The notes beneath the pieces were generated by a model. The model had not been told where the DNA came from. It was given only the letters and a program-made list of their open reading frames with translations, and searched no databases. Made by a program: the position numbers and the translations under genes. This document shows, piece by piece, positions 33,397 to 41,386 of a stretch of 44,872 bases of DNA (positions are counted from its first letter, which is position 1; every line of letters begins with the position of its first letter). Origin of the DNA: Pseudomonas sp. GTDB lineage: Bacteria; Pseudomonadota; Gammaproteobacteria; Pseudomonadales; Pseudomonadaceae. Location of the stretch: NCBI RefSeq assembly GCF_030147005.1, contig NZ_JASLAW010000070.1, forward strand, positions 1 to 44,872. The letters are read 5' to 3'.

Positions 33397-34584
33397 ATGG
33401 CAACGGTAGACCGCTGGCTGCTGCCAGATGGCATCGAAGAAGTACTGCCACCAGAAGCTGCGCGCATTGAAGTAGCGCGTCGCCAGGTGTTGGATCTGTT
33501 CCAGAGCTGGGGCTACGAGTTTGTCGTGACCCCCCATATCGAGTACCTGGAATCCCTGCTGACCGGCGCGGGCCAGGACCTGGATCTGCGCACCTTCAAG
33601 GTCATCGACCCGCAATCGGGCCGGCAAATGGGTTTCCGTGCCGACATCACGCCGCAGGTGGCGCGTATCGATGCGCACACCCTGCGCCGCGAAGGCCCGA
33701 GCCGTCTGTGCTACGCCGGCAGCGTACTGCATGCCCAGCCGCGTGCCTTGTCATCTTCCCGTAGCCCGATCCAGTTGGGTGCCGAGTTGTATGGCGATGC
33801 GAGCCCGAGCAGCGACGTCGAAGTGATCAGCCTGATGCTGGCCATGTTGCAGCTGGCTGACGTGCCGGACGTGCACATGGACCTTGGTCACGTCGGTATC
33901 TACCGCGGCCTGGCCCGTGCGGCCGGCTTGTCCGGTGAAGCTGAGCAGCAGTTGTTCGATGCCCTGCAACGCAAGGCCATCGATGAAGTCATCGCCCTGA
34001 CCGCCGGCGTGCCGGCTGAACTGGCCGACATGCTGCGCGCGCTGGTCAACCTGTGCGGTGGTCGTGAAGTGCTGGTGGCTGCGCGTGAGCGCCTGGCCAA
34101 TGCGCCGGCGCCGGTGTTGGCTGCACTGGACGATGTGGTGGCGATTGCCGAGCAGTTATCGGCGCGCTTCCCGCAACTGCCGCTGTATTTTGATCTGGGC
34201 GAGTTGCGCGGCTACCACTACCACACCGGTGTGGTGTTCGCGGTGTTTGTACCGGGTGTTGGCCAGGCCATCGCTCAGGGCGGTCGCTACGACGATATCG
34301 GCGCCGACTTCGGTCGCGCACGCCCGGCCACTGGCTTTTCCACCGATTTGAAAACCCTGGTGACCCTGGGGCGTGCTGAGGTCGAGCTGCCGTCTGGTGG
34401 CATCTGGATGCCCGACAGTACGGACGCGGCACTCTGGCAGCAGGTTTGCCAGTTGCGCAGTGAGGGTCAGCGTGTCGTCCAGGCCTTGCCTGGGCAGCCA
34501 TTGGCCGCCGCCCGTGAAGCGGACTGCGACCGGCAATTGATTCAGCAGAACGGGCTTTGGCAAGTATCGCCACTGGCTTCTTGA
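33397..34584 (+). CDS. hisZ: ATP phosphoribosyltransferase regulatory subunit HisZ
   Basis: A 395-residue paralogue of histidyl-tRNA synthetase that lacks tRNA charging and is needed for the short-form HisG, the first enzyme of histidine synthesis. Class II synthetase features are seen: FRADITPQVARIDAH (motif 2 region) and GGRYDDIGADFGRARPATGFS (motif 3-like). The tRNA-binding C-terminal domain of HisRS is missing, as expected. ATG 33397 is preceded by AAAGGGGA. hisG lies outside the window. purA follows after 54 bases that hold a small tgccggc/gccggca hairpin. Confidence 0.95.
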   Translation: MATVDRWLLPDGIEEVLPPEAARIEVARRQVLDLFQSWGYEFVVTPHIEYLESLLTGAGQDLDLRTFKVIDPQSGRQMGFRADITPQVARIDAHTLRREGPSRLCYAGSVLHAQPRALSSSRSPIQLGAELYGDASPSSDVEVISLMLAMLQLADVPDVHMDLGHVGIYRGLARAAGLSGEAEQQLFDALQRKAIDEVIALTAGVPAELADMLRALVNLCGGREVLVAARERLANAPAPVLAALDDVVAIAEQLSARFPQLPLYFDLGELRGYHYHTGVVFAVFVPGVGQAIAQGGRYDDIGADFGRARPATGFSTDLKTLVTLGRAEVELPSGGIWMPDSTDAALWQQVCQLRSEGQRVVQALPGQPLAAAREADCDRQLIQQNGLWQVSPLAS

Positions 34585-34591
34585 GTTTTCC

Positions 34592-34609
34592 TGCCGGCCA
34601 TCGCCGGCA
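34592..34609 (+). other. Hairpin between hisZ and purA
   Basis: A 7-base perfect stem (tgccggc 34592-34598 with gccggca 34603-34609) and a 4-base loop, 8 bases after hisZ. There is no T run after it, so it may stabilise or weakly attenuate the transcript more than end it. Confidence 0.5.
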
Positions 34610-34638
34610 CCAAGTTTGCGCGAATGAGGACAAGTGTT

Positions 34639-35928
34639 ATGGGTAAGAATGTCGTAGTCCTGGGCACCCAATGGGGTGATGAGGGCAAAGGCAAGATCGT
34701 TGATCTGCTGACCGAACATGCTGCCGCCGTAGTGCGCTACCAGGGTGGCCACAACGCGGGTCACACCCTGGTCATCGATGGCGAAAAAACCGTCTTGCAC
34801 CTGATCCCGTCGGGCGTACTGCGCGAAGGCGTGCAGTGCCTGATCGGCAACGGCGTGGTAGTTGCACCGGACGCCCTGCTGCGCGAGATCACCAAGCTGG
34901 AAGAGAAAGGCGTACCGGTGCGTGAGCGCCTGCGTATCAGCCCATCCTGCCCGCTGATCCTGTCCTTCCACGTGGCGCTGGACCAGGCCCGTGAAAAGGC
35001 CCGTGGCGAACTGAAGATCGGCACCACCGGTCGCGGCATCGGCCCGGCCTACGAAGACAAAGTGGCGCGTCGTGGCTTGCGTGTGGGCGACTTGCTCAAC
35101 ATGCCGCGCTTTGAAGACAAACTGCGTGAGCTGGTGGATTACCACAACTTCATGCTGGTGGGTTACTACAAAGAGCCGGCCATCGAGTTCGAAAAGACCC
35201 TGGCCGAGTGCAAGGAATACGCTGAGCTGCTCAAGCCGCTGATGCTGGATGTGACGGCCGAGCTGCACGACCTGCGTCGCGCCGGCAAAGACATCATGTT
35301 TGAAGGTGCCCAGGGCTCGTTGCTGGACATCGACCACGGCACCTATCCGTACGTGACCAGCTCCAACACTACCGCTGGCGGCGTTGCCACCGGTTCAGGC
35401 GTTGGCCCGATGTTCCTGGACTACATCCTGGGCATCACCAAGGCTTACACCACGCGTGTAGGTTCCGGCCCGTTCCCGACTGAGCTGTTCGACGAAGTCG
35501 GCGCACACCTGGCCAAGCAAGGTCATGAGTTCGGCGCAACCACCGGTCGTGCCCGTCGTTGTGGCTGGTTCGACGCCGTTATCCTGCGTCGCGCTATCGA
35601 TGTGAACAGCATCTCGGGCATCTGCCTGACCAAGCTGGACGTACTCGACGGTCTGGAAACCATCAACATCTGCATCGGTTATAAAGACTCCGAGGGCAAT
35701 GACGTTGCCCCGACCGACGCCGACAGCTATGTGGGCCTGCAGCCTGTGTATGAAGAAGTGCCGGGCTGGACCGAATCGACCGTGGGTGCCAAGACCCTGG
35801 AAGAGCTGCCAGCCAATGCCCGCGCCTACATCAAACGTGTTGAAGAGTTGATCGGCGCACCGATCGACATTATTTCGACGGGCCCGGACCGCAACGAGAC
35901 CATCGTTTTGCGTCACCCGTTCGCGTAA
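34639..35928 (+). CDS. purA: Adenylosuccinate synthetase PurA
   Basis: A 429-residue GTP-dependent enzyme that joins IMP and aspartate on the way to AMP. The phosphate loop GDEGKGK is at 13-19 with catalytic Asp13; GHNAGHT (about 38-44) holds the general acid histidine. EGAQGSLLDIDHGTYP and the C-terminal STGPDRNET are further family marks. ATG 34639 has GAGGAC upstream. It lies directly after hisZ, as in other pseudomonads, and ends at a UUCG-loop terminator. Confidence 0.97.
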   Translation: MGKNVVVLGTQWGDEGKGKIVDLLTEHAAAVVRYQGGHNAGHTLVIDGEKTVLHLIPSGVLREGVQCLIGNGVVVAPDALLREITKLEEKGVPVRERLRISPSCPLILSFHVALDQAREKARGELKIGTTGRGIGPAYEDKVARRGLRVGDLLNMPRFEDKLRELVDYHNFMLVGYYKEPAIEFEKTLAECKEYAELLKPLMLDVTAELHDLRRAGKDIMFEGAQGSLLDIDHGTYPYVTSSNTTAGGVATGSGVGPMFLDYILGITKAYTTRVGSGPFPTELFDEVGAHLAKQGHEFGATTGRARRCGWFDAVILRRAIDVNSISGICLTKLDVLDGLETINICIGYKDSEGNDVAPTDADSYVGLQPVYEEVPGWTESTVGAKTLEELPANARAYIKRVEELIGAPIDIISTGPDRNETIVLRHPFA

Positions 35929-35949
35929 TAAGCTGTTGATGTAAAAAGC

Positions 35950-35973
35950 AAAGGGCTCCTTCGGGAGCCCTTT
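35950..35973 (+). terminator. Terminator after purA
   Basis: A perfect 10-base stem (35950-35959 with 35964-35973) with the very stable ttcg tetraloop, 21 bases after the purA stop. Confidence 0.92.
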
Positions 35974-36067
35974 GTCGTTTCTGTCCGGCAAGCGGCACGA
36001 CCCTTGCTGTGTTTCTCTTTTTCGCGGTGCTATCAATTTAATGGCACCCGTGGTGGAGGGATTCCCG

Positions 36068-38002
36068 ATGTCTGCCGTTCTCTCATTGTTACAAAGCCGG
36101 CTGTTGCGGCCAGTGTTCGTTACCCTAGGTATCGCTCTTTTGGTGCAAGTGCTGGTGGCCGTCGCGCTGACGCGGAGCACGGTCACCGCCCTGGAGGCTG
36201 ATTTGGGTAACCGCCTGGGCATCGATAGTCAGAAGCTGTCCGGCGAATTGGCTCAGGCCGGCAAGGAAGTCACGTCCAGCCTGGATAGTTTGTCCGTCAG
36301 TACCCGCCAGCGTTTGACCGCAGGGCTTTCCACGCGTCTTCAGGAAGAACAGAAGCAACTGCGTGCGACCCTGGAAAAAGACTTGCGGGATTCCGCCAAT
36401 GACATGGCGCAGCTGCTGGCTTCGGTGGCGCCGCGTGCCATGTGGGACAGCGATGTGCCGACATTGTCGGAATTTGCCCGGCGGGCGCAGCGCAATCCCA
36501 ACGTGTTGTTCGTGGTCTATGACGACGCGGCGGGTGAGCATTTGACCCGCTACCTGAATCGCGAAAATCCGATCAACCAGGCGCTGCTGGCCAAGGGCGC
36601 GGGTGACCGAGCGTTGGATAAGGTGTTGGACGCGGCTCGCACTGATCCTTCCGTGTACTACGTCGAGGCGTCCATCAGCCCCAACGGGGTGGAAATCGGC
36701 AAAGTCCGCATGGGGGTGTCGACCGCATCGGTCGAGGCGGATCTGCAAGCACTGGACAAGCGTTTCGCCGCGCTGATTGCCAGCGGTGATCAGTTGGTCG
36801 GCGACAGCCTCAAAGGCGCAGCGGCCGATAGCGCTGCCGCCATGGGCGCGCGCCTGCAATCGGCGCAAACCACCGCCACCCAGATGGCCGCCAACACCAC
36901 CAGCGCGGTTCAGGAGGCTGCCGGCACGTTGCGCTGGCGTATCGGCATGGGCCTGGCGATGGTCGGTCTCGGGGTATTGCTGCTGATCGCAATCGTGCTC
37001 GGCCGCCGCGTGGTCAACCGTCTGAAGCTGTTGATCGCTGCCATGGATGACCTGGCAGCGGGCGAGGGCGACCTCACCAAGCGCGTCCAGATCAGCAGCA
37101 AGGACGAAATCGGCGATATGGCTTCGGCGGTCAACCGCTTTGTGGATAAGTTGCAGCCCATCGTGCGCGAGGCGGGTGATGTGGCCCAGCGCACTGGTGT
37201 GGAAATCGGCGCGATGACCTTGCGCAATGCCGGTGCCGATGCAGCGGCCGGGTTGCAGCGTGATGAGGTGGCGCAGAGTCTGCGCGCATTGTCGCAAATG
37301 GCCGATGAAGCCCAGGCCGAAAGCCATGCCATGCAGGCGGCGCTGCAACAGGTAGTGGATATTCGCCAGGCGACGGATGAGAACTCGCGTACTTCAGCCG
37401 AAGTGGGCGGCCTGATCGAGGCGTTGGCGGGCCAGGTGCAGGCAGGCTCTCAGGTGATCGAGCGATTGGCGCAGCAAAGCGAGCAGATTGAGGTGGTGCT
37501 GACGGTGATTCACGGCATCGCCGAGCAAACCAACCTGCTCGCTCTGAACGCCGCCATTGAAGCGGCCCGCGCCGGTGAAACGGGCCGCGGTTTTGCGGTG
37601 GTTGCGGATGAGGTGCGTGCACTGGCCAGTAAAACCCAAAGCTCAACCGGCGACATCCAGGCGCATATCGTGGCGTTGCAACAGGGCGCGCGTGAGGCGG
37701 TAGACACCATCGGCAAGGCCGGGCGCCAGGCCGATGAGGGGTTGCGGGTGCTGCGCGACAGCGTGCGCTTGCAGCAGTCGGTGCAGGCTTCGGTGGAACA
37801 GGTGCATGCGGCGATCGGCCTGGCGACACGCGCGGCCGAGCATCAGGCCCAGGGCGCACAGGCGGTGCGTGGGCGCGTTGAAGTGATCCATGCCCAGGCT
37901 GAGCGCGCCGCGCAGGCGGTGGTGGAGACTACGGCCAGTGGCAAGGTGCTGGATGGGTTGGCGGCGCAGTTGAAGGCCAGCCTGGGGCAGTTCCGGGCCT
38001 AA
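36068..38002 (+). CDS. Methyl-accepting chemotaxis protein (ligand unknown)
   Basis: A 644-residue chemoreceptor. It has membrane helix 1 at about 14-36, a periplasmic sensor of about 250 residues, helix 2 at about 290-312, a HAMP domain (313-365) and a signalling coiled coil to the end. The hairpin tip is canonical (EQTNLLALNAAIEAARAGE, then GRGFAVVADEVR). The sensor has long helices at 40-120 and 225-288 flanking a compact core (about 125-222) that may be a small sensing fold; I do not recognise it. No C-terminal CheR pentapeptide is present. ATG 36068 follows GGAGGGA. It is monocistronic between the purA terminator and a REPIN. Confidence 0.9.
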   Translation: MSAVLSLLQSRLLRPVFVTLGIALLVQVLVAVALTRSTVTALEADLGNRLGIDSQKLSGELAQAGKEVTSSLDSLSVSTRQRLTAGLSTRLQEEQKQLRATLEKDLRDSANDMAQLLASVAPRAMWDSDVPTLSEFARRAQRNPNVLFVVYDDAAGEHLTRYLNRENPINQALLAKGAGDRALDKVLDAARTDPSVYYVEASISPNGVEIGKVRMGVSTASVEADLQALDKRFAALIASGDQLVGDSLKGAAADSAAAMGARLQSAQTTATQMAANTTSAVQEAAGTLRWRIGMGLAMVGLGVLLLIAIVLGRRVVNRLKLLIAAMDDLAAGEGDLTKRVQISSKDEIGDMASAVNRFVDKLQPIVREAGDVAQRTGVEIGAMTLRNAGADAAAGLQRDEVAQSLRALSQMADEAQAESHAMQAALQQVVDIRQATDENSRTSAEVGGLIEALAGQVQAGSQVIERLAQQSEQIEVVLTVIHGIAEQTNLLALNAAIEAARAGETGRGFAVVADEVRALASKTQSSTGDIQAHIVALQQGAREAVDTIGKAGRQADEGLRVLRDSVRLQQSVQASVEQVHAAIGLATRAAEHQAQGAQAVRGRVEVIHAQAERAAQAVVETTASGKVLDGLAAQLKASLGQFRA

Positions 38003-38020
38003 CGTCGTCTGGTCGGGCCC

Positions 38021-38105
38021 TTTCGCGAGCAAGCCCGCTCCCACACTTGATCGCATTCCAAAGTTGGAACGCGGTCAGGCGTTGGAGTGGGCTTGCTCGC
38101 GAAAG
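38021..38105. repeat. REPIN between the chemoreceptor and the iron permease
   Basis: Facing REP copies at 38021-38045 and 38083-38105; the second has lost part of its tgtgggagc end (ttggagtgg). An inner hairpin (gcattccaa with ttggaacgc) lies between them. Confidence 0.8.
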
Positions 38106-38110
38106 CGGTC

Positions 38111-39664
38111 TCAGCGGCTCAGATACATCCGCGTCGTGAGCAGATACACCGGCAGCCCCGACACCAGGATCAACAACGCCGCATAAGGCGCCGCCGCTGC
38201 AAATTCCACATTCGACGTATGCGCCCACACCGCCGTTGCCAAGGTATTCAGCCCGGTCGGGCTCAGCAGCAATGTCGCCGTCAATTCCTTCATCGCATCC
38301 AGAAACACCAACGCAAACGCCGCGCCCAAAGCCGGGAAAATAATTGGCAACGTCACCCGGCAAAACGCACTGAACGACGATGCGCCCAGCGTCCGCGCCG
38401 CTTCTTCCAGCTGGGGTGCGGCCTTGTTCAGCGCCGTGCGAATCGGCGCCTGGGCCAGGGGCAAAAACAACAGCGCGTACGCGATGAGCAGCAGCGCTGA
38501 CGTCTGATACAGCGCCGGCACGTAATGCAGTGCGAAATACACCAGGGTTAGTGCAATCACCAGGCCGGGCAGGGCGTGCAGCAGGTACGGCAGGCGCTCG
38601 GCCCAGATCGCCAGTTGACCTTTATAGCGCACCACCAGCAAGCCGACCGGCACTGCCAGCGCCAGGCACAACGCTGCGCCGCCAAGGGAAAGTGCCAGGG
38701 ACGACAACAACGCTTCGCTGATTTCGGCTACCGGAAACGCCGCCGATGAACCCACGGCCAGCCAATAACCGAGCATGCCCAGGGGGATGCCGCTGCCGAT
38801 AATGGCCAGCGCCAGGCAATACAGTTGCCCAAACGGCGCCCATTTGCCTAGTTTCACCTGTTCGGCATGCCGCGCAGCGCCCTGGCCGATACGCACATGG
38901 CGGCCCTTGCCGCGCACGCGCAACTCCAGCCACAGCAGAGTCAGGCACATCGCCAGCAGCACCGCCGAGAGCATCGCCGCATTGGCATTGCTGAACTCCA
39001 GTTCGAACTGCTGATAGATCGCGGTGGTAAAGGTTTGCAAGCCGATGATCGACAGGGCGCCAAACTCCACCAGCATGTGCAACGCAATCAGCAGCGCCCC
39101 GGCCACCAGCGATGGCCACAGCAGAGGCAAGGTGATGCGCCAAAATACGCCCCAGCGATTCAGTCCCAGGGTCCGCGCCGATTCTTCCAGGGCGGGATCA
39201 AGGTTGCGCAGCGTGGCGGCCACCGGCAGGAAAACCAGCGGATATTTGGACAGGCTCATCACCAGTATCGCGCCGCCGAGGCCTTCGAAGTTGGCGCTCA
39301 GCGACACCCAGGTGAAGCTGCTGACAAACGCCGGCACTGCAAACGGCAGGCACAGGATCACCCCCCAGATGCGTCGCCCAGGCAGGTTGCTGCGCTCCAG
39401 CAACCAGGCCAGGGACAGGCCGACCACGCCGCACACCACCGTCACGCCAACCATCAGCGCCAAGGTGTTGCGCAGCAGTCCGAAGACATAAGGCCGCCAC
39501 AGCAGGTGCACCGCCTGCGCCCAGCCTGCCTGCCAGGCCTTGAGACCGACATAGGCCAGCGGCAGCAGGCTCAGGCCAACCAGCAACAGCACCGGCAACA
39601 TCAGCCAGATTGAAGGGCGTTTGCGTCGGGGGCGGAAACCTGCGGCGCTGAGCGATGGGTTCAT
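38111..39664 (-). CDS. Ferric iron ABC transporter permease (FbpB/HitB-like)
   Basis: A 517-residue inner-membrane protein with about 12 membrane segments, made of two fused permease halves. Each half carries an EAA-type loop that contacts the ATPase: EESARTLGLNRWG in the first and EEAARTLGASSFS in the second. This architecture is that of FbpB/HitB/SfuB iron permeases. The ATG shares one base with the stop of the binding-protein gene (TGATG on the minus strand), so the two form one unit. No ATPase gene is next to it in the window. Confidence 0.9.
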   Translation of the reverse strand: MNPSLSAAGFRPRRKRPSIWLMLPVLLLVGLSLLPLAYVGLKAWQAGWAQAVHLLWRPYVFGLLRNTLALMVGVTVVCGVVGLSLAWLLERSNLPGRRIWGVILCLPFAVPAFVSSFTWVSLSANFEGLGGAILVMSLSKYPLVFLPVAATLRNLDPALEESARTLGLNRWGVFWRITLPLLWPSLVAGALLIALHMLVEFGALSIIGLQTFTTAIYQQFELEFSNANAAMLSAVLLAMCLTLLWLELRVRGKGRHVRIGQGAARHAEQVKLGKWAPFGQLYCLALAIIGSGIPLGMLGYWLAVGSSAAFPVAEISEALLSSLALSLGGAALCLALAVPVGLLVVRYKGQLAIWAERLPYLLHALPGLVIALTLVYFALHYVPALYQTSALLLIAYALLFLPLAQAPIRTALNKAAPQLEEAARTLGASSFSAFCRVTLPIIFPALGAAFALVFLDAMKELTATLLLSPTGLNTLATAVWAHTSNVEFAAAAPYAALLILVSGLPVYLLTTRMYLSR

Positions 39665-40689
39665 CAGTTCAGGCCAACCTCACGTTCCAGTTCCAGGGCT
39701 TCTTCTGCATTGCCCAGGTCGGCGGGGGTGACTTTTGGTGGCTGCAGTTCGCTGAAAGGCTTGAGGCCGCGATTCGATTGCATGCCCTTGCGCAGCGGGT
39801 ATTCAGCCGAGGTGTTGGTGATCACGCGCTGGCCTTCTTCACTGGCCATGAAAGCCAACAGTTGTTGGGCTTCCTTGGGGTGTTTGCTGGATTTCAGCGC
39901 GGCGGCGGAAGACACCGTAACCAGGCCGCCGGCATCGCCGTCGGTGAAATAGTGCAGTTGCGAGTCGAGATTGGTTTTTTCTTTCTTCAGGGCAAACCAG
40001 TAATAGTTGTTCACCAGCACGGTGGCCACTTCGCCGTTTTCCACGGCTTTGAGCGCAACCATATTATTGCTGTACACCTTGCCGAATGCGCGCAGGCCAG
40101 TCAGCCATTCTTCGGCGGCTTCACGTCCGTGCAGCTTGATGATCGCCACAGCCTGTTCCTGGAACGCACCACTGGTGGGTACGAAGCCAACCTTGCCTTG
40201 CCACTCGGGGCCGGCGAAATCCAGCACCGATTTGGGCAGGTCTTTTTCGGCAATCAGTTTGGGGTTGAAGGCGACGACCCGGGTGCGCGCGGTCACGCCC
40301 ATCCAATCGCCGTTACGGCCGACGTAATCCTGGGGCAGTACATCGAGGGTGTCGGCATCGATCTTCGCCAATAAACCTTGCTCGCCGAGTTTGTTCAGCG
40401 GCGGTGATTCTTCGGTGTAGATCACGTCGGCAGGCGAGCGGTCGCCTTCTTCGACGACTTGGCTGGCCAATTGGTTGCTGCTGCCTTTGCGTACATTGAC
40501 GTGAATGCCGGTCTTGGCTTCAAAGGCTTTGGCAAGTTCATCGCCGACCTCTTTGTGCTGGCCGTTGTACAGGGTCAGGGAGAACTTGTCGGCGCTGTAG
40601 GCGGTGGGCGAGAGCAGGGTCAGGCCGAGCAGGGTGAGGGTCAGGCCACGCAGAAGGGATGTTTTGAGTCGGTTGTCGCGGATCATCAT
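39664..40689 (-). CDS. Periplasmic ferric-iron binding protein (FbpA/HitA-like)
   Basis: A 341-residue exported binding protein. The signal peptide is cut about after Ala33 (AYSA). Ligands of ferric-binding proteins are recognisable: His45 in NGQHKEV, the EES glutamates at 93-94 and the tyrosine pair Tyr229/Tyr230 in NNYYWFAL. It would carry ferric iron to the permease that follows. ATG 40689 lies 8 bases after GAGGAA. A GATAA-rich stretch at about 40730-40742 upstream could be part of a Fur site, but the match to a full Fur box is weak. Confidence 0.92.
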   Translation of the reverse strand: MMIRDNRLKTSLLRGLTLTLLGLTLLSPTAYSADKFSLTLYNGQHKEVGDELAKAFEAKTGIHVNVRKGSSNQLASQVVEEGDRSPADVIYTEESPPLNKLGEQGLLAKIDADTLDVLPQDYVGRNGDWMGVTARTRVVAFNPKLIAEKDLPKSVLDFAGPEWQGKVGFVPTSGAFQEQAVAIIKLHGREAAEEWLTGLRAFGKVYSNNMVALKAVENGEVATVLVNNYYWFALKKEKTNLDSQLHYFTDGDAGGLVTVSSAAALKSSKHPKEAQQLLAFMASEEGQRVITNTSAEYPLRKGMQSNRGLKPFSELQPPKVTPADLGNAEEALELEREVGLN

Positions 40690-40804
40690 CCGAAGTATTC
40701 CTCGCTTATGTGCAACAAATCACTACAAGGATAAACGATAAAGCTTCTCAAGTGCGGACCGAGGGGATAATCGCGGATGAAGTTTTCGAACGCCGGAAAC
40801 GAAA

Positions 40805-40824
40805 AAACCCGCTTTCGCGGGTTT
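40805..40824 (-). terminator. Terminator of the first tRNA-Leu gene
   Basis: Read on the minus strand, an 8-base stem aaacccgc/gcgggttt with a gaaa tetraloop and an adjoining T run, 10 bases after the tRNA. An identical hairpin is at 41044-41063. Confidence 0.9.
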
Positions 40825-40834
40825 GATCTGAATT

Positions 40835-40921
40835 TGGTGCCCAGGAGAAGACTCGAACTTCCACGACCTTGCGATCACCAGCACCTGAAGCTGGCGTGTC
40901 TACCAATTTCACCACCTGGGC
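40835..40921 (-). tRNA. tRNA-Leu(CAG), copy 1
   Basis: An 87-base tRNA with encoded CCA. The acceptor stem starts GCCCAGG and closes with CCTGGGC. The anticodon arm CCAGC-TTCAGGT-GCTGG gives anticodon CAG, which reads CUG, the main leucine codon of this GC-rich genome. The long variable arm and the GGTAGACACGC-type D arm mark it as leucine tRNA. It is identical to the copy at 41074-41160. Confidence 0.97.
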
Positions 40922-40955
40922 ATTATCAAACAACGTTGCCGCTGTTGATGGGCGA

Positions 40956-40984
40956 ACTATACGGCGGGCTTTTTGATCTGTAAA
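40956..40984 (-). promoter_or_regulatory. Promoter of tRNA-Leu copy 1
   Basis: On the minus strand TTTACA (40984-40979), a 17-base spacer and TATAGT (40961-40956), about 35 bases before the mature tRNA. Strong sigma-70 form. Confidence 0.85.
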
Positions 40985-41043
40985 CCCCTGATTCAAAAAA
41001 ATAAATCAAGTTTTTCGTTAAAAATCAAAGGCCTGAAACGAAA

Positions 41044-41063
41044 AAACCCGCTTTCGCGGGTTT
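41044..41063 (-). terminator. Terminator of the second tRNA-Leu gene
   Basis: The same aaacccgc/gcgggttt hairpin as at 40805-40824, one duplication unit away (239 bases). Confidence 0.88.
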
Positions 41064-41073
41064 TATCTGAATT

Positions 41074-41160
41074 TGGTGCCCAGGAGAAGACTCGAACTTC
41101 CACGACCTTGCGATCACCAGCACCTGAAGCTGGCGTGTCTACCAATTTCACCACCTGGGC
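41074..41160 (-). tRNA. tRNA-Leu(CAG), copy 2
   Basis: Identical in all 87 bases to the copy at 40835-40921, with the CAG anticodon and encoded CCA. Each copy has its own promoter and terminator, so they are two full transcription units in tandem. Confidence 0.97.
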
Positions 41161-41195
41161 ATTATCGAACAACGTTGCCGCTGTTGATGGCGCGC

Positions 41196-41224
41196 ACTAT
41201 ACGGAGCCCCTTTTAAGCTGTAAA
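41196..41224 (-). promoter_or_regulatory. Promoter of tRNA-Leu copy 2
   Basis: On the minus strand TTTACA (41224-41219), a 17-base spacer and TATAGT (41201-41196). Both hexamers are the same as in copy 1, while the spacer sequence has diverged. Confidence 0.85.
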
Positions 41225-41386
41225 CCCCTGCTATGAAAAAAGCCTGGAAAATTTCGTCAATGGTCGTGCAAGGTGTGCGTGAGTGGGCTACAAAGGGCTT
41301 TTAAACACTTGTTGATGCCTGAAATTTCCCGTTTCAATACGCGTATGCCAAACTAACCCGCATATAGACAAGGTGAAAACTCTCTA

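Noticed and set aside
33147..33470. A 107-codon open frame between hflC and hisZ
   Set aside because: It crosses the terminator hairpin, lacks a ribosome site and runs into hisZ in another frame.
40725..40745. Fur box upstream of the ferric-binding protein gene
   Set aside because: Two GATAA units are present, but the rest of the 19-base palindrome does not match, so it is mentioned only as a possibility in the gene entry.
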